Shown here piece by piece: positions 10,629-22,626 of a stretch of DNA of 64,000 nt. Both the position numbers and the translations under genes were made by a program. Source of the DNA: Micractinium sp. NFX-FRZ (lineage: Eukaryota > Chlorophyta > Trebouxiophyceae > Chlorellales > Chlorellaceae). Each line of letters opens with the position of its first letter. The stretch's first letter is position 1. The stretch lies in contig JAPTJF010000269.1 of the NCBI GenBank assembly GCA_029339195.1, positions 1-64,000 on the forward strand. The letters run 5' to 3'. Under the pieces are notes generated by a model. The model searched no databases, was not told where the DNA came from, and saw nothing but the letters and a program-made list of their open reading frames with translations.

Positions 10629-13301
10629 ATGCCGGCCCTCCTACGCGGCCGCATAATCACCCTCCGCCGCCCACCACACATTGCAGGTCCCCCCGCGGTT
10701 GCGGCACACGCCACCCTGCCGGCCACGCCCGCGGCTGCCCAGCAGCAGCAGCACACCATGATGCCAGGCGCGTTCAGCGGCACTCTGCTGGATGCAGACC
10801 TGCGGGGCACGCAGGTGCCGCCCTTCTTGGACGGCGGCGCCGCCGGAGCCGGCGGAGCTGCCGCCGACCCAGCTGCCTTCCTAGTGGGAGGCGACGATTC
10901 TGAGCCTGACACCCTGCAACTCCCCACCGGCGGCTCCTGGCCCAGGGGCGCTGGGCGCGCCACCGTAACTGCCAGCGACCTGCTGCGCCAGCTGGACAGC
11001 GGCGACGACTTCCTGCTGGGCCCTGCTGAGCCAATGGACATCCCGCTGGGCCTGCTGGGCTCCGGCGGCAGCGGCGGCGGCAGCGGCAACATCCTCACAG
11101 GCGGCGCAGGCATGGGCGGCAGCGCTGGCGGCAGCTTTTTGGCCTGGGACCCCGCCGCCGCGCCAGCGGCCGCCTCGCCAGGCACGCCGCCCGGCAGCGG
11201 CGGCAGCGCGATGCAGCCGTGGGCCACCGCTACGGCCGCCGCCTTCCCTTCCATCCCTGAAGAAACGGAACTCATGCCCCAGCCGACACCCACTGCGATT
11301 CCGGTTCTCAGCGGCGTGCCTGTAGCCAGGGGCGTGCCTGTCGAAGCGCCGGCCGTTGCCGCGTCTGGTGGCGGCGGCGGCGGCGCGCGCTTCGCCCACT
11401 CGCCGGTGGCGCAGCCCCAGCCGCCGCCGCTGTTTGTGCCCGTCCCGTCTCCCCGCGCCGCGCTGCCGCGGGGTCCGTCTGATGCCAGGTGGGGGCAGGG
11501 GCGAGGGAAGGGGGCAAGGGCAAGGTCAGGGCAGTGAGCTGACCACTCTGCTTGGCAGCCTCCTCCAGGCGCCCCTCTCAGCGTACTAAACTGCAAGCCG
11601 CGCCCCGCCGTACTCTGCTGGTCAAACAAGTGAGCTGACCCTTACTCCTCGTCTGTCCCTCGCCTTTCCCTCAACCGCAGCCTGGATGCCGGCGCGGGCG
11701 CTGGGAGCAGCACCCGCAGCGGCACCGCCACTCCCGACTACTCCTCAGACTCATCTGAGCGCGGTGACGAGGGTGGCGCCGGCACCAGGGCGGGCACCAC
11801 CAGTGGCGGCGGGCGCGGCAAGAGCGTCCCCCGCATCGCCTCCATGCCCAACCTGCACCTGAGGTGAGCACAGGAGCGACGGCACAATGTGCGCGCCAAG
11901 GCCCGTCGGTGCCAACCTTGTGGCCGGGCTGAGGTGCGGAGCAGCAGAAAGGAACCATCACCTTAGCAAGCAGGTGCCCTGAGGTGCTGCTTGCGTGGCC
12001 GGGCTAAGGGGCACTTAGAAAGGTATTTGCCTTGAATTTTTATGAGCCTTCCTGCCATAGAGGCCCCACCCACTGTTCCACCCTGCCCCCTGCGCGCTGC
12101 TCCCCTGCAGCCTGGCTGACACCAGCAGCGGCGCCGTGCGCAAGAAGGCCGCGCCCCGTGCTAGCAAGACGAGCAAGGCGATGCAGCGCTCCCGCTCGCA
12201 CAGCGACTTCAGGAGTGAGTGGCAGTCTGCTATTGCTCGGCATGCCTTGGCCTACAGTCTTACTACCAAGTTTTCCAGTGCTTGCTTGCCTGCCTGCCTG
12301 CCTGCCTGCCCTACCAGGTGCCTGCCTGCCTGTATGCCCGCATGCCTGCAGGCACGCCGAGGTGTCTGTACCTCGCCCTGCTTTCACATCGTCTGTGCAG
12401 CTGCTCATGTGCATGCCGCACTGGTACCCCGTCCTCAGGCGTGCATGCAGGCACCTCCAACAGCGCCGCGGCGGTTGTGGCCGCCGCCCCGGTGGCCTCC
12501 GACGCAACCGAGCTCCCCCACTCCGCCTTCCTCACCCCCTCGCACCTGCGCAAGGGCAAGGGCGGGCGCCAGCCCGCCGCAGATCCCCGCCTGGTGAGCT
12601 CAAGGGGACGGGGTGCCTTTCTGGGTGTGCAAGGAGAAGTAAAGGCAAGCGTCCCCCGCATGGGTTGCAGGCAGCTTTTCCTGCCAGCTCATCTAGCCGC
12701 TGAACTGGGCGCCTGCCTCCCCTCCCCGCCTCCCTCCCCGTGCACACCCACCCCATGCCCTGCTCCCCTCCCCCGCCCGCCCCCCTCAGGACCCGCGCAT
12801 GGACCCCAAGAAGGCCGCCCGCATCATGGCCAACCGGCTGAGCGCTGCCAAGAGCAAGCAGAGGCAGAAGAGCCAGGTAAGGGGAGGGGCAGTGTGGGCA
12901 AAGGGCAACACGCAGGGGGAGGGGCAGGGTTCAATGGACGGCAGGCCAAGAACCATGCATGGCTGCTTGCCCTGCATGAATGTCTCCGTTTTCTCAAGAG
13001 ACAGGGGAAGACATCAACCCTCTGTGCCCGCCCCATGGGGCAAGGGAGGGGGCGGCAGCGAGGGAGGGGCGGCAATGGGCGTCAATTGCGGCACTGACGG
13101 ACTGTAGGGCGGTTTGCTGAGAGCTGACTGCCTCCCCACCCCTTGCCACCTCGTCCTGTTGCTCACACGTACACCTGCCCCCCTCCCTGCGCTGCCTCTC
13201 CCTAGCCGCAGAAGCAGCGTCAGCAGGAGGAGGAGGAGGGCGCTGCAGTGGATATGGAGTCCGCTGGGGCGGCAGAGCAGGCGCAGCGCCAGGACACCTA
13301 G
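10629..13301 (+). CDS. bZIP transcription factor, group-I-like, lacking a visible leucine zipper
   Basis: Exons 10629-11488, 11681-11863, 12111-12214, 12439-12593, 12790-12876 and 13206-13301 agree in phase and encode 494 residues. The first ~290 residues are Gly/Pro/Ala-rich. They are followed by the basic, serine-rich blocks GKSVPRIASMPNLHLR and QRSRSHSDF and then, at about residues 435-460, DPKKAARIMANRLSAAKSKQ. This matches the N-x7-R/K basic region of plant group I bZIPs (VIP1/RSG/RF2a type, consensus NRQSAARSK), which binds DNA in the nucleus. The protein ends 31 residues later in QKQRQQEEEEGAAVDMES and acidic/Gln sequence, with no Leu heptads. The start could lie further upstream through an unseen exon; ATGs also exist at 10758 and 10761. 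Confidence 0.75.
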
Positions 13302-14391
13302 GTAAGCTTGGGTAGGATGGGGCGGGCAAGGGGCGGGCGCCAGCTGCCCTACTTGCCTGGAGTACTGGAGTGATTGCCTTTCTGACTTCCCGGATGCGCC
13401 CACTGGAGCGCCGGGCTTGGCAGCCAGCCCTGTGGTTGCGCCATCGTTGATCCCAGGAGCCTCTTTGGACTTCCCCGCTGTGCAGGAAAACGCTCACGAA
13501 TCAGCAGCTGGCGGGTGCACAGCGCATGTCGCCGGCTGACGGCAAGCCCGGCCGCCTTGGCGGCCACCACTCACACCAGTCCCCACTTTATAAACACACA
13601 CACCAAGTAGCGCTCAAGCCCGGCCTGGCGACTCAGGCGTATCGCAGGCACCTGCAAACTAAATAAGATGATGACGCTCCAGGCAGCTGGCCGGCAGCCT
13701 GTTGCCAGGGCACCCCCGCTGCCTGTTCGCTGCCTGGCGCACCCACGTGTACCACTATACATGCCCCCCCGCCCCTCCCCCCGATGCCCCTTTTGACATA
13801 CACAGCCGTTCAAACATCCTCTCTAGCTGCGTGCACCGCCTGCCTTGGAACCGGCGTGTGCCCTGCTTCCAGCACACCGCATGCCTCATTTGTTGCCTCA
13901 TTTGCCGCGTCCCCCACAGAGAGCAAGGTGCTCCGATGTACACTGCTGCTCTCCTACAGTGCCCGAACCCAATCCCCCCAATGCCCTCACATTCCTAAAG
14001 TAGGAGTGCTTGAAATTTGTCCCTTGTTGCAACATGTACAGCAAGCTTGTCCTTGTGTCCCGTGCGCGCTGTCTTCTACTTCTTGTGCCACCCTCTCCCG
14101 GTGCCCTGTTCCCCCCTTCGCCCTCCGCCTATGCCCCTTGTTGTCTGCCAAGCCAAGCCAATCACTTGCCTCCATGCCTTCCTGCTCAACGTGTCCTGGC
14201 TTCCCCTCTACAATTACAGTCAGCTATCCCTGCCTCAATCTAGCTCTTCACTCGTCTGTTGCCGTCCCAAGCCCGGGGCGCCCGCCACCAATCGGTGGGC
14301 GTCCACCGGGTCGTTTTGAGTGCCGTGTAAGCGCGCCACGTAGCATGCACAAAGCACTGACCGTGCAGTTGCCAGCACGGAGGGGCCCTCC
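13302..14391. other. Convergent intergenic region with two 3' UTRs
   Basis: About 1.09 kb between the bZIP stop (plus) and the RIB72 stop (minus). No coding sequence is supported. Pyrimidine-rich stretches and the polyadenylation signals of the flanking genes are visible (TTACA at 14214-14218 for the minus gene, TGTAA at 14326-14330 for the plus gene), so the two 3' UTRs may overlap. Confidence 0.5.
14214..14218 (-). terminator. TGTAA polyadenylation signal of the RIB72-type gene
   Basis: TGTAA on the minus strand 174 nt past the stop codon. TGTAA is the usual chlorophyte polyadenylation signal. Confidence 0.55.
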
Positions 14392-17300
14392 CTACGGCTT
14401 TGCCAGCTTGGCCTCGTGGTACTGCTCGGTGAAGACGTCGGCTGAGGTCAGGCGGAAGCGGCGGCCGTGCAGGTCCAGCACAGCACCCACGTGCAGGTCG
14501 TCCTCGGTGTACCAGGCCTGGCCAGGGTGGGACGTGGCAACAGGAGGAGGTTTGTGTGCGCCGTAGCCAAGGAGATGGGTGGTCAGGGCACACAAGGGGC
14601 CGGGCACATATCATGCATGTGTGCACGTACAACCTGCCCTCCCCCCCCCGCTCCAGCTCACCAGTTTGCTGCTCTTGCTGCCCTGCTTATACACCTTGCC
14701 ACGCTCCAGGAACTTGCCGCCAGGCACACCACTGCAGCGGGCATGGCAGGCAGGCAGGTGGGCGCTCGCTCAGCACAGCGCAGCGACAGCTGCACCCAGG
14801 CATGCCATCACTTGCAGGCCAGCTGTCAACAGGCTGCGCCAGGAAGGCGTCGCTTCACAAACCGCCTCTCACCTGTTGGGCAGCGGCGGCTCAAACACAG
14901 CCAGCGTCTGATCGGCAAGGAAGAAGGAGACGACAAAGCGGCGCTCCCGGTCAATCGCAATCAGGCGAGCGGCACTGCCCTCTGCTGCCGGCTCCAGCAC
15001 CGCCTCGTACCGCAGCACAATCTTGTCCTGAGGGATGAGCAACAGGTGTGCAGAGGAAGGGGTGAGTGCGTGCGGGATGGGGCATTGCATACACGTTGAA
15101 TGTCATGCTGTTGCTCAGGACAAGGCCGCAGGAGGTTCCCTGCTTCCATCAAACAGCCAGGTACCCACCAGCTCCTGCCAGCGGTACTGGTCCTTCTTGG
15201 GAGGCTTGGGAATCAGCTTCAGGCAGTTCTGCATTAGGTGTCGAGGGGCAGTAGGCGGTTAGCAACAGCAGCAGGCAACAACAGAGAGGTGGTCTTCTGC
15301 AAGAGTCATGGTCGCCTCTCAATGCTGCTGGCGAGCCCAGAGCATTGCCAATGCCGCCCCTTGCGAACCTGCATGGAGTCCTCGGGCGACCCGATGCCGT
15401 TGTAGGGCGGCAGCGTCGGCTGCTTCCGCTGCGGCACAGGCTCACTGATATCAATCGTCACCAGCTGCTCCGCCACAAAGCCCAGGCGCTCCTGCACGGC
15501 GTGGTTATAGGCGCAGACACGACTGTCAGCTTGTGACCCAGGTCATGGCAGGGCAGTTTTGGGGGTGCCTGCTCCTCTCCCATGGGCACACATCCCCCCA
15601 TCTCCCCCCTTCCCGTTCCTGCCCCCCGCTCCTCCTTACCGTGTACCACTTGCGCGTGGCGGCGTCGCAGTCGTAGATGAGGAACCGGCGGCCCAGGATG
15701 GTCACAGTGGCGCCGATGCGCAGGTCGGTGGGCATGTAGCACTGCTCAGGGGTCAGGCGGGCCTGGCCGGGCAGCGCGGCACCGCCGGCGGAGGCGGGCG
15801 ACGCCTTGGACAGCGGGCCGCGCTTGAGGAAGGTGGAGAAGTTGGGGCGCCCGCTGTTGGGTTCCTGCACCTCGATGATCTCAGCCTGCATGGGTGGGCA
15901 GGAGGCAGGCAGGGAAAGCAGGGAGGCTCAGGAGCGGTCAGGGCTGGTTGACATGACCGGATGGGTGGGCAGATGTGGAGGGCTAACAGACAGCGCAAAT
16001 GCTGGCATGCACTGAGCTCTGCCTGCCCCTGGCCCTGAGCAAACGCAGCCCCTGTCACCTACCGTGGAGTCGGCCACAAAGTAGTGCAGCTTGAGCAGGT
16101 GCCTGCAGTGGAGGGCTTGACTTCAAGCTGTCAGGCAGCACACCATCCGACTCGGTTAAGCAGCCCCGCTGTGCATTGGCAAGACACGCTACGAATAAAG
16201 CAACACACCGCCCACCTGTCACCGTACTGGGCCTGACGGTCGTCCCACACGATCCAGAAGCGCAGCACCTCGCCTCCGTGCTGCACAACAGAGACGGACA
16301 GAAAGGTCGAGGCGCAGTGTGTGGTGCTCAGGAGAGACACACAGATGAGTGAGGCTCAAGGCGAGGGGTGTTAAAGGATGGCTTGCTGCCCGCCTGCCAG
16401 CCCACTGCCCCTGCACAGCCTCCCACCTGCAGGAACTGCTGCAGGCTCTTGCTGTTGTGCTCCCGCCCAAGCAGCGCCTCAGCAAACTTGGATGGCGAGT
16501 CGTCATCGGCGCGGGTGAGGCCTTCAGGTGGGTATGTGGGTGCAGCGGCAGAGAGAGATTATTGGTCAACCGGAAGAGGCTGGCGTGCAGCTTTGCAGCC
16601 GCAGGAGCAAGTGCATGCCATGTTGTACACAAGGCTTCAGTGCACCCACCTGAAGGCTTGGACTTGGCAGCCAGCGCCTGCTCGATGGGGTTGATGGGGT
16701 AGGACTGCGCCGCCGCCAGGTGGATGCCCTTGCTGGCGGTGAACTCGCGCGTGAAGGTGTCGGCATCCACAATGTGCACTTCCCTGCAAGGAGCAACACC
16801 ATTGAAGGTGGCAGTCTTCTGATAACTTGGATCCAGCACCCGGCTTGACAGTTGAGCAGGGCGCAGGGTGCCGGTGGGGTGCTCCATGCAACGCAGAGCG
16901 GCGTTTGTCAGCAGGCAACAACCTCTGCTGTCCATCTGTAGGTGCTCCAACCCAAGCGCTCACCGGCCGTAGATCTTGACGCTGCCGCCCACCGCCAGGT
17001 CAGTGATGCCCAGCACGCCGCCGTCCTCCTTGGGCAGCTTGTGCCGCCGCACCAGTGTGCCCTGCGCTTGGAAAGGATGGGCGGAGGTAGTGAGGGTTAC
17101 AGGCACCAGGACAACAGGATGCCAGCAACCTGTGGGGCTCTGCTTTGCTAAGCAGCAGCACACGGCATGTCTTTCCACCACGCATGCCGCACCTCCCAGC
17201 CTCGAGCTCTGCTGCGTCCTCTCCCAGCATCCCAACCATGTGCGCCGCACCCACCTGGTTCAGCCCAGAGTTGGTCTCCGGAGGCTCGGTGACCTGCATG

Positions 17301-17831
17301 GTGTCATCCTCCAGGTAGGCCAGCACGCACACCTTGCGCAGGCGCCACGTCTCCAGCGGGCTGTCGGACACCGGCTCACCAAACCACCCAAAGTAGCGCA
17401 GCACCTGCACCGCGAATGGGGGCATGGGCAGCCCGGATTGCAGAGTAAGGCGTGCAAGACAGCCTTGCCGTGGGCTGTGATGACGTCAGAACTGTGCTGG
17501 GTGCTGGCCTGGCGTGCGGGTGCTGGGTGATCACCGGCTTGGTGTATGCGGGTGCATGAATTGCCGACAGCTCCCTCAAGCACCCAGAAGCACATCACCC
17601 AGCAGGCAGGCGCCTCACCTTCTTGTCGAACTGCACGTACTTGGGCGTGAACGCGCCGGCAGCACCGGCAGCAGTTGGGGACGCCGGCACGGCCGGAATG
17701 GTCCACATTTCGGCAAACTGCTGCTGAAGCGCCGCCACCTGTGCACCATCGTCAGAGTGGCCCATCGGGACGGGCACTGCGTAGCCGTTCTTGTACTGCA
17801 GCGTCTGGCGCTTGCTGTAGCCTGCTGCCAT
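14392..17831 (-). CDS. RIB72: RIB72 / EFHC1-type axonemal protein with three DM10 domains
   Basis: Thirteen exons agree in phase and encode 524 residues: complement(17619-17831, 17255-17404, 16964-17061, 16650-16783, 16427-16521, 16216-16280, 16063-16102, 15640-15885, 15369-15491, 15169-15228, 14873-15027, 14662-14731, 14392-14517). Three DM10 modules are recognisable at about residues 72-175 (VLAYLEDDTMQVTEPPETNS), 231-355 (LHYFVADSTAEIIEVQEPNS, TFLKRG) and 409-515 (FFLADQTLAVFEPPLPNS, GGKFLERG). RIB72/EFHC1 proteins are microtubule inner proteins of ciliary doublet microtubules. Chlamydomonas RIB72 and human EFHC1 are about 640 residues with a C-terminal EF-hand region. Here the stop follows the third DM10, so no EF-hands are present. 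The ATG at 17831 gives MAAGYSKRQTLQYKNG. A flagellar gene in a coccoid alga is notable if the host is non-motile. Confidence 0.93.
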
Positions 17832-18859
17832 CTGCGGGGCGGCATGGGCGGGTGCACAGCAGCGGCGAGCCAAAAGGGGTGCAGTTTTCAGAGTGAGTTC
17901 GGGTTGTGCGTACGCATGGCGTGAAGGTATATATGCTGGCGTCACAGTTGCCAACATGCGCCAGCTGCGTCGTGTGGTGCAGTGGGGTGGCACAGGGCCG
18001 CCGTTTGGCCGGCGGCGGTTGGGGCCCGCAGCACGGGCGGCGTTCTGTCGGGATGGCGGCGCCCCATGCCTCATCCCACGACGAATTCGAAGCCGCCGCC
18101 CGCCAAAGCCATAAAGTGCGGCCACAGGCATGTCTCGGCGGTGGTCAGCGGGCCCCGGCCCGCCACGGCACAGTCGCGCTGCCTTCCTCATGACTTACGG
18201 GCTGCGAAACGGAGTAGCCCGGGAGCAGCGGCACATCCCCTGGCACCCTGCTGGTCGCCATCCCTCTGGTTGTTCAAAAGCCGGGCGCAGGCAGCTAAAG
18301 CGTGGTTCACGGCTGTGTCAATAGGATGAATCAACCGCGGGGAGCCGGTGAGAATTGCGACGAAATTGGCAGACGGCCAATAACAACACCAGGCCACGCC
18401 ACGCTGCGCTGGCTGTGCGCCGCCCCCTCGTCAATCAAGCTCGGCTCTGTGCCATCATTGCGCCCCTGGTCTCGCACATACAAGTACGGTGGCCTCAGTT
18501 AATGCCAGGCAGGCCAGGACGCAGAAGGGGCAGCATGCAGCGCCGCCAAGCTCAATACGTATGCAGGTACGCATTTGCGAAAGCCAAGCGGAGACACAAC
18601 CAGAGGGATGAATGGGGTGGGTTTGCAGTGTTGGGGCATGGCAGGCTGCGGAGGCTGGAGGGGGGACGGGAGCAGATGCAGTGCAGGAAAAGAGCAGAAG
18701 AGGAGAAGAGCATGCGAGGAACAACAGCAGCAGCGGAAGGAAAAGGAGTTCTAGAGGAGAAGAGGCGAAGCGGCGGATGACGGGCGCAGCCGTGCGCGCG
18801 GGCCCCACTGTGGCGGCCGTGGTTCGCCGCCCACCGCGCCAGCTCCACGTTCAGCGCGC
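17832..18859. other. Intergenic: RIB72 promoter and GCSH 3' region
   Basis: About 1.03 kb between two minus-strand genes. No coding sequence with family motifs or consistent splicing is visible on either strand. It should hold the upstream region of the RIB72-type gene and the 3' UTR of GCSH. I did not find a TGTAA signal on the minus strand here. Confidence 0.5.
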
Positions 18860-20441
18860 TCACTCGTCGCAGAAGGCGGAGTAGGCCTTGGAGTCGAGCA
18901 GCTCCTGCACCTGGCCGGGGTTGGTCAGCTTCACCTTCACCATCCAGCCCGCGCCGTAGGGGTCGCTGTTGATCTGAATATGGGGAGGGGAAGAACCGAG
19001 TCTTTAGGTTTCTGAAAGATCAATTCAAAGCAGCTATTGTCGGACAGCATGCGTGTGGTGGCGCGGCTGCTTCAAGTCCGCAGGGGCACGAGCCGCAGCC
19101 CAGGCACGCGCCAGGCCTGCCTGCACTCTATTGCTGCTACCTGCGCCCCACGCCCGCATTTTGCAGCAGCAGATGAAGTGTGCTACCAACAGCAGCCACA
19201 ACAGTTGAATGCAAACGCACATGTCTCAACCAGCAGATGCAGGGTTGGCAGCAGCCCAAACACACAGCACGCCTCTTACCGGGGAGGCATCGTCGTCCAG
19301 GGAGGAGTTGGTCTCCAGAACCTCGCCGTCCACAGGTGCAATGATGTCGCTGGCAGCCTGGCGGAAGGGAGCGTGCGGCACAAGGCGAGATGTGGGTGTG
19401 GGGCACAAGGCGGGATGGGGCCAAGCATGCGGGGAGGACGGGTGACACATGCTGAGCCCAACGGTCAAGCCAGCAACAGTTCGCAGCCTGCCATGCTGCC
19501 TCCAAGCTACCTCGCAGGCTCAGCTGCCGCCGTGAACCAGCTGCTACCCTCCTGCACACGTCACATCCACGTGAATGGCGGGTTCTGATGCGCCAGGCAT
19601 GCGCCAGGCAGCACCCACCTTGACAGACTCCACCACACCAAACTGCTCGCCGGCCACGATGGAGGCGCCGACCTCGGGCAGCTCAGCGTGGATCAGGTCA
19701 CCCAGCTCCTTCTGCGGGGGTGGAAGCGGGCAGGGCAGAGCAGCGCATGGGGAGAGCAGGTGTGAACGAGGCGAGAAGGTGGCAGGCAGTGGGCAAGCAA
19801 GGAGAGGGGCAGCCACGCATGGTGCAATGGAAAACTGCAGGATGTTGGCGACAAGCACAGCATAGCTCGTGGGATGTGGGTGGAGCATTGCCAGACTTTC
19901 ATGTTGTAGACCGCAGCAGCAACATCATGAGAGGCCCCAAGGCTGTCGGCGGGCGCCGCACCTACCTGCGCAAAGTCGGTGATGCCCACCACTGCCGTGT
20001 CACCCTCCACCTTCACCCACTCGTGGTCCTTGGAGTAGCGCAGGCCGTCCACCACTGCAGATGTGGGGCATGGCAGGGGAGATAGGACCTCATCAGCACG
20101 TGCAGGTGGCAGAGCCAGGCTGTGCAGGCGTCGCCGCTGCCGCCCACCGCCCGAGCTGCACTGGGCCTGGGCTGCCTGGCTGCTTGGTACGGGCGGTAGA
20201 CTGTGATCGGTAGTTCAGGAGAGGGCACTGATGGGGCAAATGAGCGGCGTGGCGTGCAGGAAGGGAATCCTCCCACCCTTGATTGTCTTATCGGCCATGG
20301 CTGCAGCTACGGCTCACCGGTGGCGTAGCCCCGCACCAGCATGGTGCGCAGGGAGCTGCTGCTGTCGCCCAGCAGCGCGGGAGCGCCGCAGCGCAGGCCC
20401 AGGCTGCTCACGGCCTGCTTCGCAAAGGTAGCCAGCGCCAT
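18860..20441 (-). CDS. GCSH: Glycine cleavage system H protein, mitochondrial
   Basis: Five exons agree in phase: complement(20318-20441, 19966-20054, 19619-19711, 19280-19357, 18860-18973), 165 residues. Residues 1-41 ([15 protein letters not shown]...) look like a mitochondrial presequence. The mature part begins [19 protein letters not shown] and contains [15 protein letters not shown] and GVVESVKAASDI. K102 in ESVK is the lipoylation site. The protein ends [20 protein letters not shown] and AYSAFCDE. The lipoyl arm of H protein shuttles the aminomethyl group between the P, T and L proteins in glycine oxidation, central to photorespiration. Length and motifs are normal. Its start lies 149 bp from that of the divergent gene at 20591. 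Confidence 0.97.
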
Positions 20442-20590
20442 CTTCGTTGCTTCTTTGGTTCCGAAACGACACGAAGATGGAAGCGACTACAGAGTGAACC
20501 GTTCGCAATGCGCGCATTGGACAGGCGCCACCTTCTTCCGATGCAGGCTCTTGGTGTGGGGCCGCGCCCGCCTGTGCACCATTCTCCCAC
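20442..20590. promoter_or_regulatory. Compact bidirectional promoter, GCSH / amidotransferase-like gene
   Basis: Only 149 bp separate the two ATGs, so both 5' UTRs and core promoters overlap in this stretch. I see no TATA box. It is the shortest divergent spacer in the window. Confidence 0.6.
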
Positions 20591-22626
20591 ATGTCTGCAG
20601 ACTCCGATTTATCCCGACCTTCTGATGGACTGGCTGCGGGCCAGTTCTTCCTGAACGCTCCACCGCGCACCAACAAGCTCACCTCGCTCTTCGGCAGCTT
20701 CCGGGGCAATGAGACGGAGGCTCGCATAAGAGCCCTCATTCGGTGAGTTGTGTGGCCGTGCTTTGAGTGGAAGAGGCCCTGAACGTGATCGAGGACGTGT
20801 GGCTGCCCAAAACCTCCCCTTGCACGCTGACGCCTCCCGACACCCGCTGCAGGTCCACCAGCGGTGACAGTGCCCACGGCGGCGAGTATGGCAGCGTGAC
20901 CAGCAAGAGCGCGGCGGAGGCGCTGGCGACGCCCGCCGCCCTCACTGCCGGCGCGGTCAACGACAGCCCTGCCACCTACCAGCTGGCCGGTGGTGCCGCG
21001 CTGGTGGTGCGTTTTGGGCTGTGCGAGGTGGCGGGGCTGGGCCTGCACCACCTGACGCCCAACGTCCACCACGAGCCTGCCACACGCACCGTCTGCGTGT
21101 TCAGCGGCCACCTGCAGGTACGTGGGTGCCTTTGCTGGGTGCTGCGCCGGTGGTGGGGCTATTCGTGCATGCATGTGCTAAGCATGCGCAAGGACCAGTA
21201 CGGTAAGCATGGCGTCACTGGTAGGTCTGGCTAATGGCAGCATGTGCTGCACATGTCTTGCATGGAGTGCCCTTTTCAAATGCCTTGCATCGCTCACATG
21301 TGTGCCTGCTGGCACGCCACCTTCCTTGCACCCTCCTATGCACAGCCCTCGCACACATCTGACCCTCCCCCCTGCTCCCTCTTGAACCTGACCTGGCACA
21401 ACACACAGAACCTGGATGAGCTGGCGGACCGCTACACGTCTGACAGCTTTGCCGAGGGCCCCACCTCGCCCTCCTCCATCCTGGCGGCCCGCGCCGACCC
21501 GCGCCAGCTGGCGGCGGAGACAATACTACGCATGTACCAAAAGGACCGCAGCGGGGACCCCCTGGTGCTGCTGTCGGAGCTGCAGGTGGGCAGCGGGTGG
21601 GGGCGGTTGCTGGAGCTGCAGGGGCACCGGGTGGTGTGGCCTTGCGTTGCTTTGCGTCGTACGCGTGGTGGGGTGTTGTCGTGTGGCATGCGTGGCAGGT
21701 GTGGTGCTGTGCAATGTGGTGCAAGGGCAGCGTTGATGCGTCGTTTGCAGCGGAGAGGGCAGTTGATGCTGGCTGCGGCAGCCGGGCACCTCTTTGCAGG
21801 CGCTGAAGGTAGCAGGCCAACATGCGGGGACGGGAGCACATGGGCAGCCTGTGCTGTCCCCCCCTCCCGATCTTGCGTCTTACCCCGACCCACATACCCT
21901 CCTGTGTATGCCTTCTCTTCACCACCCGCAGGGCCAGTTCTCATTTGTTCTGTTCTGCGGCGAGAAGCGGCAGGTGTTTGCTGCCCGCGACTCCAGCGGC
22001 AGCGAACCCCTGTACTACTCCATTGATGACGACGGCGCTGTGTGCCTCTCCAACGGCACGCCCCATGTGCCCACTGACGACGGCCCGGTGCAGGTGGGTG
22101 CAGCAGCAGAGTAGCAGCCTGGCCGGGTGCGGGGGTGTGATGGCAAAGGTGGAGGGACAAAGCACCAAGGAATGGGCACATGAGTGGCGGCACTTGCTGC
22201 ACGTGGCGGTAGCATGCAGGCAACTTGATGCCCTGACGCCTGTCCACCACTGTCCGTGCTCTGTCCCGCTGTGGTACTTTGGCGGAGGCCACCCTTTGCT
22301 GAGCTCCGCAGCGCCTGCCTGCCTCTGCCGCCACCTGTGCTGCCTCCTCCGCTGACCCCCGCCGGCGCCGTCGACCCCCGCTCACATGTGTGCAGTGGCA
22401 CGAGGTGCCCCCGGGCCACTTTGTGTCGGGGCGCAGCCCCAAGCTGCAGCAGTTTGCGCTGACGTACGAGCAGCTGAGTATACGGGAGTCGTACGAGCGC
22501 TCCATGGATGAGGAGATGTCACCCCGTGCCCTGGCCCTGCTTGCGGGCCGGCAGGAGGACGAAATGAGGCGCTCGCTGTCCCCAGAGCGCGCCGCTGACG
22601 ACCTCCTGTTTGGCTTTGTACAATAG
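20591..22626 (+). CDS. Class-II glutamine amidotransferase-like (DUF3700 / AILP1-type) protein
   Basis: Exons 20591-20742, 20853-21117, 21409-21585, 21932-22093 and 22396-22626 agree in phase; 328 residues. The region NLDELADRY, ETILRMYQKD, LVLLSELQGQFSFVLF and VFAARDSSGSEPLYYS resembles the Ntn-type glutaminase-like fold. That fold is found in asparagine synthetase N-domains and in plant aluminium-induced/TSJT1-like proteins (YGL and LRDR motifs; GSFGFVIYD and VFAA blocks). The first ~55 residues are extra, and there is no N-terminal catalytic Cys after the initiator Met, so amidotransferase activity is unlikely. The C-terminal ~70 residues (ESYERSMDEEMSPRALALL) are charged and of unknown function. 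The fold assignment is by motif resemblance only. Confidence 0.75.
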
